Below the pieces are notes generated by a model that was not told where the DNA came from, did no database searches, and worked only from the letters and a program-made list of their open reading frames with translations. Made by a program: the position numbers and the translations under genes. A stretch of 34,875 nucleotides of DNA. Origin: Herbiconiux sp. GTDB taxonomy: Bacteria; Actinomycetota; Actinomycetes; Actinomycetales; Microbacteriaceae. The DNA lies in NCBI RefSeq assembly GCF_023264895.1, contig NZ_JAHFUY010000045.1:1-34875 (forward strand), in the 5' to 3' direction. This document shows, in pieces, positions 10,972 through 17,950 of this stretch (position 1 is the stretch's first letter; each line of letters opens with the position of its first letter).

Positions 10972-11765
10972 CAGCTCGCCACCTCGTGCAGGATGCGCGG
11001 CCGGGCCCGCTCGAAGCCCGAACCGGCACCGACCTGCCCGGCACCGACCGAACCGGCCCCGACCTGCCCCGCCCCCACCTGCCCGGCCCCCACCTGCCCC
11101 TCCACGGGCCGGAACAGCTCGTCGCCGTCCGGCAGCCACAGTCGTGCCCGCCGAGGCCGCCCCAGGCCGCCCCTGGCCGTGGCCGACACCATCGCCTGCC
11201 GCCCGGCGAGGTAGCCGTGCCCCGAGCCGATGCCCGTCCAGCGGCTCTCGGTGATGCGCAGCGTCGCCTCGCTCTGCGGCCACTCGCCGAGCACGATCAA
11301 GAGAGCCTCCCGCTGCCGGATGCGCGCCTGCAGCCGGGCGACCGCCGAGTCGGGCACGCGCTTGGGCGGCACCGTGACCACTACGCCCACCACGTCGGCC
11401 ATGGCCGCCGTGACCGTGAGCCACTCGTCGCCCGGATGCGGCACGAGCGCGAGCCTGTCGAGGTCGATGCCGAAGCCCGCAGCCGCCTCGAGCCCGAAGT
11501 CGGGCATGCCCACCACGCCGCACCACACACCGTCGGCTGAGGGCCCGGCCATGAGCGCCATGACGAGGGCCGTCGACCGCTCGACCGAGTAGGCCGACCC
11601 TGCCTTGAGTGATCCGCCCGGCAGGAGCGACTCGAGGGCGGGATGGGTGCGCACGCTCCGGCTGTCGAGCTTCGTGGCCTGCATCTGCTGGATGCGGGAG
11701 CGCAGCGCCCGGATCTCGTCGCCCGCCGGAGCGGGGGAGGAGATCGAGAGCGCGGCATCCGTCAT
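10971..11765 (-). CDS. imuA': ImuA', RecA-fold accessory protein of the SOS mutasome
   Basis: This 264-residue protein has the layout of actinobacterial ImuA'. It has an N-terminal helix (IRALRSRIQQMQ), the RecA-like LLPGGSLKAGSAYSVERS region where a Walker A lysine would be expected but is missing, and a RecA-like core with GVVGMPDFGLEAAAGFGIDLDRL. It should not hydrolyse ATP and probably serves as a structural partner of ImuB and DnaE2. The C-terminus holds five copies of a 5-residue repeat near QVGAG (see 11023-11097). Start choice: ATG 11783 lies inside the LexA box, whereas ATG 11765 (MTDAALSISS) lies 12 nt downstream of a plausible -10. I take 11765 and a leaderless mRNA. It heads the operon and is divergent from the DUF885 gene. 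Confidence 0.88.
   Translation of the reverse strand: MTDAALSISSPAPAGDEIRALRSRIQQMQATKLDSRSVRTHPALESLLPGGSLKAGSAYSVERSTALVMALMAGPSADGVWCGVVGMPDFGLEAAAGFGIDLDRLALVPHPGDEWLTVTAAMADVVGVVVTVPPKRVPDSAVARLQARIRQREALLIVLGEWPQSEATLRITESRWTGIGSGHGYLAGRQAMVSATARGGLGRPRRARLWLPDGDELFRPVEGQVGAGQVGAGQVGAGSVGAGQVGAGSGFERARPRILHEVAS
11023..11097 (-). repeat. Five tandem 15-bp units inside imuA'
   Basis: Units at 11023-11037, 11038-11052, 11053-11067, 11068-11082 and 11083-11097 follow the pattern CCGGCMCCSACCTGC with 1-4 differences. Being multiples of three, they encode repeated QVGAG-like pentapeptides near the ImuA' C-terminus. Copy number could change by slippage without a frameshift. Confidence 0.85.
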
Positions 11766-11771
11766 GCCCTC

Positions 11772-11800
11772 ATATTCGAACATATGTTCGAAGAAGTCAA
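11772..11800 (-). promoter_or_regulatory. LexA/SOS box inside the imuA' promoter
   Basis: TTCGAACATATGTTCGAA (11775-11792) is a perfect 18-bp palindrome and matches the actinobacterial LexA site TCGAAC-N4-GTTCGA without a mismatch. On the minus strand it sits between a good -35, TTGACT (11800-11795), and a weak -10, GAATAT (11777-11772), with a 17-nt spacer. LexA binding would block RNA polymerase directly. The first base of the -10 is 12 nt from ATG 11765, predicting a leaderless transcript. Confidence 0.9.
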
Positions 11801-11819
11801 TCGGGCCCGAAGGGAGGAA

Positions 11820-11825
11820 TAGGGT
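11820..11825 (+). promoter_or_regulatory. Candidate -10 of the DUF885 gene, predicts a leaderless mRNA
   Basis: TAGGGT starts 12 nt before ATG 11832. The GGAGG at 11827-11831 abuts the ATG with no spacing and so is unlikely to act as a Shine-Dalgarno sequence. The LexA box is about 28 bp upstream and might affect this promoter too. Confidence 0.5.
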
Positions 11826-11831
11826 CGGAGG

Positions 11832-13532
11832 ATGAGCAGTCCGAGCCTACGTCCGCCGACCGACAACCGCCCTCAGACTGACGTCGACCGGATCGCCGAA
11901 CGCTGGGTCGACACGCTCGTCGAGCTCGAGCCCGTGCTCGGCACCTACATCGGCCGCACCGAGGTCAATGACCGCTTCGGCGACCTCTCGCCGGCGGGTC
12001 ACGAGCAGAAGGTCGCCGCCACCCGCGCGGTGCTCGCCGAGCTCACGAGGGCCGTCCCCGTCGACGACGTCGACGTCGTGACGAAGAGCGATCTGTCGAG
12101 CGAGCTCGAGCTGTCGCTCGAGAGTGCGGAGGCCGGGCTCGAGCGCCGCGACCTGAACGTGATCGACTCGCCCAGCCAGCACATCCGCGAGGCCTTCGAT
12201 CTCATGCCCACCGCCTCGACCGACGACTGGGAGACGATCGCCACGCGCCTCGAAGCGGTCGAGGAGGCCGTCGACGGCTACATCCTCACCCTCCGCAAGG
12301 GCCTCCGCGAGGGCGTCGTCCCCGCCCGCCGCCAGGTCGCCGAGGTGCTCCTGCAGAGCCGGGGCAACTCGGGCCCCGACAACTTCTTCGCCTCCCTCGC
12401 CGCCCGGGCCGCCCCCGCCGAGGGGGAGCTGCCCGCGAGCCTCCGCACCGATCTCGAGCGGAACGCGGGCACCGCCTCCGAGGCGTACTCCAAGCTCGCC
12501 CAGTTCCTCGAGAACGAGCTCGCCCCCGCGGCCGGCGAGCAGGACGCGGTGGGGCGCGACGCCTACGCTCTCCACTCCCGCCGCTTCCTCGGTGCCACGA
12601 TCGATCTCGACGAGACCTACGAGTGGGGCATCGAGGAGCTCGGCCGCATGGTGCGCGAGCAGGAGGCGATCGCCGAGGAGATCCTGCCCGACGCCTCCGT
12701 GCACGAGGCCATCGCGTTCCTCGACCAGGACGAGAGCCGCAAGCTCCACGGCACCGACGCGCTCCAGGCCTGGATGCAGGCCACGAGCGACCGCGCGGTC
12801 GCCGAGCTCGGCGCCACCCACTTCGACATCCCCGAGGAGATCCGCACCCTCGAGTGCCTGATCGCGCCCACCCACGAGGGAGGCATCTACTACACCGGCC
12901 CCACCGACGACTTCTCCCGCCCCGGCCGCATGTGGTGGTCGGTGCCCGAGGGCGTCACCGAGTTCGACACCTGGCGCGAGCTCACCACCGTCTACCACGA
13001 GGGCGTGCCCGGCCATCACCTGCAGATCGGCCAGGCCGTGCACAACCGCGCGAAGCTCAACACCTGGCGCCGTCAGCTCGCCGGCACGAGCGGCCACGCC
13101 GAGGGCTGGGCGCTCTACGCGGAGCGGCTGATGGAGGAGCTCGGCTACCTCGACGACCCCGCAGACCGCCTCGGCATGCTCGACGGGCAGCGGATGCGCG
13201 CGGCCCGCGTGGTGCTCGACATCGGCGTGCACCTGCAGAAGCCCCGACTCACGGGCGAGGGCGTCTGGGACGCCGACTACGCCCTCGAGTTCATGCGGCA
13301 GAACGTGAACATGGACGACGCGTTCATCCGCTTCGAGGTCAACCGCTACCTCGGCTGGCCGGGCCAGGCGCCCTCCTACAAGGTCGGCCAGCGCATCTGG
13401 GAGGAGCTCCGCGACGCGTTCCGCGCCCGGGAGGGATCCGCCTTCTCGGCCAAGGAGTTCCACCGCCGCGCGCTCGACCTCGGAGGCGTGGGTCTCGACA
13501 CCCTGCGCTCGACGCTGCTCGGCGACGCGTGA
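11832..13532 (+). CDS. DUF885-family putative zinc metallopeptidase
   Basis: The 566-residue protein belongs to the DUF885 family, whose members look like gluzincin-type metalloproteins. The family motif YHEGVPGHHLQ is present, with H389, E390, H395 and H396 as likely metal and catalytic residues. It is followed by GHAEGWALYAERLMEELGYLDDP, which probably supplies a further metal-binding glutamate. There is no signal peptide, so it should be cytosolic. Substrate is unknown; peptidase activity is inferred from motif type. It is divergent from the imu operon and overlaps the next gene by 4 nt (GTGA), so it is translated together with the DUF4166 and epimerase genes. Confidence 0.88.
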   Translation: MSSPSLRPPTDNRPQTDVDRIAERWVDTLVELEPVLGTYIGRTEVNDRFGDLSPAGHEQKVAATRAVLAELTRAVPVDDVDVVTKSDLSSELELSLESAEAGLERRDLNVIDSPSQHIREAFDLMPTASTDDWETIATRLEAVEEAVDGYILTLRKGLREGVVPARRQVAEVLLQSRGNSGPDNFFASLAARAAPAEGELPASLRTDLERNAGTASEAYSKLAQFLENELAPAAGEQDAVGRDAYALHSRRFLGATIDLDETYEWGIEELGRMVREQEAIAEEILPDASVHEAIAFLDQDESRKLHGTDALQAWMQATSDRAVAELGATHFDIPEEIRTLECLIAPTHEGGIYYTGPTDDFSRPGRMWWSVPEGVTEFDTWRELTTVYHEGVPGHHLQIGQAVHNRAKLNTWRRQLAGTSGHAEGWALYAERLMEELGYLDDPADRLGMLDGQRMRAARVVLDIGVHLQKPRLTGEGVWDADYALEFMRQNVNMDDAFIRFEVNRYLGWPGQAPSYKVGQRIWEELRDAFRAREGSAFSAKEFHRRALDLGGVGLDTLRSTLLGDA

Positions 13533-14200
13533 GCACTGCCGCACGCTCGCCCTACGAGCTGACGGTGGGGTCGGCGCTCGACGACCTGCACCCCGCGCTC
13601 CGGCGGTACTTCGCGGCCATCCCGGAGGGCAGCCGCGGCCACGGCAGCGGCGTATTCGAGCTCGCCGGAACGCCGCGGCGCTGGCTCTGGCCGGTGCTGC
13701 GGCTGCTCGCCCGCGAGTCGATCCTCTTCCCCGCCTGGGAGCGCTCCGTGCCCTTCACCGTCGTCAACGCGCCCCTGACCGACCGCGACGGCCGCACCGC
13801 CGTCGTCGCCGTGCGGCGCTTCCACTTCTCCCGGGGCGCCGGCGAGATGGTGGATGCCATCACGGCAGACTCGCGCGGAACCGACGGTCTCGTCGACCAC
13901 CTCGGCAGAGACCGCCGCTTCCGGGTGCGGCTCACGGCGCGGGTCGTGCGGGGCGAGCTGCACCTGGCCTCGACGGAGTTCGCGGTGCGCCTCGGGCGTC
14001 GCCACATCGTGCTGCCGGCGGCGATCTCGCCGCGCGTGCTGCTCACCGAGCGCTTCGACGACCACGCCGACGGCGGAGCGCCGGGCAGCGGCGAGACAGC
14101 AGAGGGCGCCCAGCGCGTCTCCGTCGTCGTCGACGCCCCCGTGCTCGGCAGGCTCTACGAGTACACCGGTTCCTTCCGCTATGAGGTGCGCCCCGAATGA
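13529..14200 (+). CDS. DUF4166 domain protein
   Basis: This 223-residue protein has the character of DUF4166, a domain often found at the end of saccharopine-dehydrogenase-like oxidoreductases but here free-standing. Recognisable parts are LHPALRRYFAAIPEG near the N-terminus, a central VPFTVVNAPLTDRDGRTAVVAVRRF strand-rich region, and a C-terminal DAPVLGRLYEYTGSFRYEV. It starts at GTG 13529 within the GTGA overlap with the peptidase stop, and its own stop overlaps the epimerase start (ATGA). The coupling to a TIGR01777 oxidoreductase suggests that the two act on the same substrate, perhaps a lipid or polyketide-like molecule. The biochemical role is unknown. Confidence 0.8.
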   Translation: MSTAARSPYELTVGSALDDLHPALRRYFAAIPEGSRGHGSGVFELAGTPRRWLWPVLRLLARESILFPAWERSVPFTVVNAPLTDRDGRTAVVAVRRFHFSRGAGEMVDAITADSRGTDGLVDHLGRDRRFRVRLTARVVRGELHLASTEFAVRLGRRHIVLPAAISPRVLLTERFDDHADGGAPGSGETAEGAQRVSVVVDAPVLGRLYEYTGSFRYEVRPE

Positions 14201-15183
14201 CTGCAGCAGCCCCCGCCCGTCGTGTCGTCATCGCCGGAGCCTCCGGATTCATCGGCACCCGCCTCGCCGAGGCCTTCCGCGACGACGGCGCCGAGGTCGC
14301 CCTCATCGGCCGCAACGGGCCGGACGCCCGCTGGGGCGATGCCGCGGCGATCGGCGCCCTCGTCGACGGCGCCGACCTCCTGATCAACATGGCGGGCAAG
14401 AGCGTGAACTGCCGCTACACCCCGGAGAACCGAGCCGAGATCTTCCGCTCCCGGCTCGACACCACGCGGCAGCTGCACACCGCGATCGACGCTGCGGCGC
14501 ATCCGCCCGCCCTCTGGATCAACTCCTCGACGGCCACCATCTACCGGCATGCCGACGACCGGCCGATGACCGAGTCGACGGGCGAGATCGGCGAGGGCTT
14601 CTCGGTGAACGTCGCGACCAGCTGGGAGGAGGAGCTGTTCCGCGGCACCCTGCCCGGCACCCGCCGGGTCGCGCTCCGGATGGCCATCGTGCTCGGCAAC
14701 GGCAGCGCCCTCGGGCCCATCCGCGCGCTCGCCCGCGCGGGGCTCGGCGGCCCGCAGTTCGACGGCCGCTGGCCCGCCACCCGGTCCCGGCGCGCAGCAG
14801 GCACCTTCCACGAGTACCGCCCGCGCACGAAGAATGGACGCCAGAGGTTCAGCTGGGTGCACCTCGACGACGTGGTGGGGATCATCCGATTCCTCGACGC
14901 CCACCCCGAGCTCGAGGGCCCGATCAACGCCGCCGCGCCGAACCCCACCGACAACCGCACCTTCATGGCCTCGGTGCGCCGCGCGGTCGGCGCACGCGTC
15001 GGCCTGCCCACCTGGCGCTGGATGCTCGAGCTCGGCTCGGCCGTCATCCGCACCGAGACGGAGCTCGTGCTGAAGAGCCGCTGGGTGGTCCCGGAGCGCC
15101 TCGAGTCCGCCGGCTACCGCTTCCTCCACCCGCACCACGAGGAGGCCCTCGCCCACATCGTGAGCGGGAGCCGTCGAACGTAG
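14197..15183 (+). CDS. TIGR01777-family NAD(P)-dependent epimerase/dehydratase with DUF1731 tail
   Basis: The 328-residue product is an extended short-chain dehydrogenase/reductase. The Rossmann dinucleotide motif GASGFIG is at 14-20. The central region has NMAGKSVNCRYTPENR and INSSTATIYRH, where the Tyr and Ser would serve catalysis. The C-terminal DUF1731 segment is LVLKSRWVVPERLESAGYRF. Such proteins are called YfcH/sulA-like epimerases, but their substrates are largely unproven. A region after FDGRWPATRSRRAAGTFHEY is longer than in E. coli YfcH. It is the third gene of a coupled set (ATGA overlap with the DUF4166 gene) and ends 104 bp before the LuxR-type gene. The 104-bp gap shows no clear promoter or terminator. 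Confidence 0.9.
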   Translation: MTAAAPARRVVIAGASGFIGTRLAEAFRDDGAEVALIGRNGPDARWGDAAAIGALVDGADLLINMAGKSVNCRYTPENRAEIFRSRLDTTRQLHTAIDAAAHPPALWINSSTATIYRHADDRPMTESTGEIGEGFSVNVATSWEEELFRGTLPGTRRVALRMAIVLGNGSALGPIRALARAGLGGPQFDGRWPATRSRRAAGTFHEYRPRTKNGRQRFSWVHLDDVVGIIRFLDAHPELEGPINAAAPNPTDNRTFMASVRRAVGARVGLPTWRWMLELGSAVIRTETELVLKSRWVVPERLESAGYRFLHPHHEEALAHIVSGSRRT

Positions 15184-15287
15184 CAGTCTCCCTCTCCGAC
15201 CCGAAACGCGTCGAGACCTGGTGGCACGAGCCGCAGTACGCCACAATGGTGCGTCCGTGGGGGGATGACTGCAGAGGTGCGAGAACA

Positions 15288-17843
15288 ATGACGGGTGTCG
15301 AACGCGACGTCCATCGGGCGGAGGCCACGCGGATCGCTCGCGCGGCCCTGGAGTCCGGGCGGGGGATCATCGTCTCCGGCGAACGGGGATCAGGGCGGAG
15401 CGTTTTCGTCCGCGATGTCGTGGCGGGTCTCGACGAGGCGACTCGACGACGACTCTGGATCCACGACGACGAACGGACGCTCGGGGAGCAGGCCGGTCGG
15501 CGACTGGCCGAGGCCGTGTCGAAGAAGGATGTGGTGCCGGTCCTCGTGACCGCACCGCGGCATCCGCCTGAAGCCTGGCTGGGCAGGCTCACCGGCGATC
15601 TCGAGCCCCTGCGCCTGCGCCTCGAGCCCTTCGATCGCGCGGCCCTGCTGCGGATCACCCGGCTGATGCTCGGCGGTTCGCTCTCCGCCCGGGCCGTGCC
15701 GATCCTGCTGCCGCACCGCGACGGGGGAGACCTCGTCGTGCTGAAGGAGGCCTTTCAGGAGCTTCAGGCCGGTGGTGCGCTCGTCGAGCGCAACGCCACC
15801 TGGTCGCTCGCCGTGTCGCCGCCCCGACTCGAAGGCCTGCGCAGCCTTCTTCTCGCTCGCGCCGGCCTGTCGGTGCCGACGGCGGAGACCGAGACGGCAC
15901 TGGACGTGGTGGCGCTCGCACCGGAGCTCGGTCTGGACCGCACGCGCAGACTGCTGGAGGAGCTGAGCGTGAGCGACCCGCAGAGCGTGCTGGAGGAGCT
16001 CGAGGGCGCCGGCGCGATCGACGTGCTCGACGGCGACGACGCGGTCCGGTGCCGCGTGCACGATGCGGTCATCGAGCAGCTCCTGCCCCACACGATGGGT
16101 CGCCTCCGTCGCCGACGGCTGTCGAATGCGATCGTCGAGGCCCTTTCCGACCGGCCTGCCGGCGAGGCCGACGATCGGGAGCTCCTCGCCCTGGCGCGGT
16201 TGGCACTGCCGCTGAACTGGTCCCTCGATGCCGAGACGCTGACTCGAGCGGCGGAGACCGCACTGCGGTCCTCCCGCACCGACCTGGCGAGCCGACTGGC
16301 GAGTGCGGCCCTCGTGGGCGGGGCTCCGGTCGAGGCGGTGTTCGTGCTCGCGGCAGCCGAGTCGCAGCTCGGCCGGCCGGCCGATGCCCTGTCCCGGCTG
16401 AAGGCGCTGGAGGTCGACGAGGATGCCGAGCCCCGCCGAGCCCGGATCCACCGGGAGCTCGTGCAGCTCGTCGAGGCGAGGGTCGCCGACCCGAACTCCT
16501 CCTGGAGCCTGCCGGCCGGCGCATCCGGCGGGAGGGAGGATTCCGATTCGGAACTGGCCTCGCTGTCCATCCGACAGGGCGGTCGGGGCGGTCAGGACGC
16601 AGGGATCGATTCCGTCGTGCCGGTCGATCCCTCCGTGGTGCTCGAAGGTGAACGGATCGCCTTCGAGTCCTCGATCCTCGTCATGCAGGGGCGCTCCCAG
16701 GAGGCCGAGCGCGTTCTGGGCGAGGCGGAGCGCACCCTGGGCGCGTCGGGCGCCGACACGTTCCGGCTGCGCTGGGGCCAGATCTACTCGGTGCTGTGGG
16801 ACCAGTCGTTCGACGACACCCTGGAGCAGCTGTCCCTCCTCGGTGACGAGGCGGCCGGCCTGGGCAGAGTCGAGCAGGAAGCCCTCTGCCGGTGGTCCGC
16901 GGCCGTCGTGCTCGGCCACGCCGGGCGGTTCGCGGAAGCGGTCCCCGCACTGCGCACGGCGCTCGAGGGTCTCGAGCGGTCCGACCTGGCCGAGGCGGCG
17001 CTCTTGGCGCAGTTGGCTTTGGCCAAGGCCCTCGCCGCCGCCGGCGACGCTGCGGGAGCCGACGTCGTTCTTGCCCCTGTGCTGACCGCAGCAGAGGGCA
17101 AACCGCTCCTGGAGGGGTGGGCCCGCGACGCCCACGGGTGGGTGCTCCACGGCCGGAATGAGAACGCCCGCGCCGCCGAGGAGTTCATCGCCGCGGCCTC
17201 CCTGCACGGCTCGATGGGCTTCTTCCTCTCAGAGATCATCGCGCTGAGCGGTGCTGCCCGCTCCGGCGCCGCAGCGGCCGTGATCGACCGGGTCGAGGAG
17301 CTGGCCGACCTCGTCGACGGCGGCGCGGTCGCTGTGCTCGTCCGGCAGGCCCGCGCCCTGGTCCGTCTGCAAGAGGGGCCCCCAGCCGCGGATCCGCTCG
17401 CCCTCGCCGCCGAGTTCGATGCCATCGGGCAGGCCGCCGCCTCGCTCGGCATGCACGCCCATGCCCTCGAATCCTTCACCGCCGCAGCCGACCTGCACCG
17501 GGCCGGCGGGGCGGCGCGGGCCGCGACGTCGTCCGCCCGACGCGTGGCCGAGCATGCCGCCGTCTGTGGTCGCGGAGACTCCGGACGCACGCTCGGTCGT
17601 GCAGGCCCCGACCTGTCCGACCGCGAGGAGGAGATCGTGGCCCTCGCCATCTCGGGCCTGTCGAACCGCGAGATCGCCACGAGGCTCGTGCTCTCGATCC
17701 GCACCGTCGAGACCCATCTGCTCCGGATCTACCGCAAGCTCGGGGTGCGCGGCCGCAGCGAACTCGAGGCCGTCGTCGCCGGTTCGTCCGTCGGAATACC
17801 CACCGCATCCGGGGCGTTGCACACCGGTGACGGCAATCGCTAG
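15288..17843 (+). CDS. Large LuxR-type transcriptional regulator with degenerate N-terminal ATPase
   Basis: The 851-residue protein has the LAL-like layout: N-terminal P-loop module, long helical repeat region (about 190-760, rich in Ala/Leu/Glu pairs, TPR-like) and a C-terminal LuxR HTH from about 776 (LSDREEEIVALAISGLSNRE, then IRTVETHLLRIYRKLGVRGR). The P-loop reads GERGSGRS (31-38), with Arg at the invariant Lys. A Walker B-like LWIHDDE (56-62) follows after only about 18 residues, so the ATPase is shortened and may bind nucleotide poorly. The chosen ATG 15288 has AGAGG 11 nt upstream; ATG 15246 in the same frame is an alternative. Target genes and ligand are unknown. Its stop codon forms part of the rpsA -10. 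Confidence 0.85.
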   Translation: MTGVERDVHRAEATRIARAALESGRGIIVSGERGSGRSVFVRDVVAGLDEATRRRLWIHDDERTLGEQAGRRLAEAVSKKDVVPVLVTAPRHPPEAWLGRLTGDLEPLRLRLEPFDRAALLRITRLMLGGSLSARAVPILLPHRDGGDLVVLKEAFQELQAGGALVERNATWSLAVSPPRLEGLRSLLLARAGLSVPTAETETALDVVALAPELGLDRTRRLLEELSVSDPQSVLEELEGAGAIDVLDGDDAVRCRVHDAVIEQLLPHTMGRLRRRRLSNAIVEALSDRPAGEADDRELLALARLALPLNWSLDAETLTRAAETALRSSRTDLASRLASAALVGGAPVEAVFVLAAAESQLGRPADALSRLKALEVDEDAEPRRARIHRELVQLVEARVADPNSSWSLPAGASGGREDSDSELASLSIRQGGRGGQDAGIDSVVPVDPSVVLEGERIAFESSILVMQGRSQEAERVLGEAERTLGASGADTFRLRWGQIYSVLWDQSFDDTLEQLSLLGDEAAGLGRVEQEALCRWSAAVVLGHAGRFAEAVPALRTALEGLERSDLAEAALLAQLALAKALAAAGDAAGADVVLAPVLTAAEGKPLLEGWARDAHGWVLHGRNENARAAEEFIAAASLHGSMGFFLSEIIALSGAARSGAAAAVIDRVEELADLVDGGAVAVLVRQARALVRLQEGPPAADPLALAAEFDAIGQAAASLGMHAHALESFTAAADLHRAGGAARAATSSARRVAEHAAVCGRGDSGRTLGRAGPDLSDREEEIVALAISGLSNREIATRLVLSIRTVETHLLRIYRKLGVRGRSELEAVVAGSSVGIPTASGALHTGDGNR

Positions 17844-17846
17844 ACT
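17817..17846 (+). promoter_or_regulatory. Probable rpsA promoter
   Basis: TTGCAC (17817-17822) and TAGACT (17841-17846) are separated by 18 nt, a good match to a housekeeping sigma-70 promoter. The TAG of the -10 is also the stop codon of the LuxR-type gene. The predicted start is near 17852. Confidence 0.65.
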
Positions 17847-17851
17847 AGAGC

Positions 17852-17950
17852 GTCACTTCTGTGACCATCTATCCGCCCGCCAGTCGCGGAAACCACAATC
17901 GCAGCACTCGCGACCGGCCCGAATCATGTCCACAACGGAGCAACCACTAC
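17852..17950 (+). promoter_or_regulatory. Structured 5' leader of rpsA
   Basis: The predicted leader is about 100 nt, the longest in the window. It begins with a small hairpin, GTCAC TTCT GTGAC (17852-17865), followed by a second pairing, GTCGCG (17883-17888) with CGCGAC (17909-17914). GGAG (17937-17940) is a plausible Shine-Dalgarno sequence 10 nt before the ATG. S1 regulates its own mRNA in E. coli; a similar role here is only inference. Confidence 0.4.

Noticed and set aside
11023-11097. CRISPR-like array
   Set aside because: The 15-bp units are contiguous, have no spacers and are in frame inside imuA'; there are no cas genes nearby.
11766-11783. ATG 11783 as the start of imuA'
   Set aside because: It is inside the LexA palindrome and upstream of the predicted transcription start. 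ATG 11765 fits the promoter and the homologous N-terminus better.
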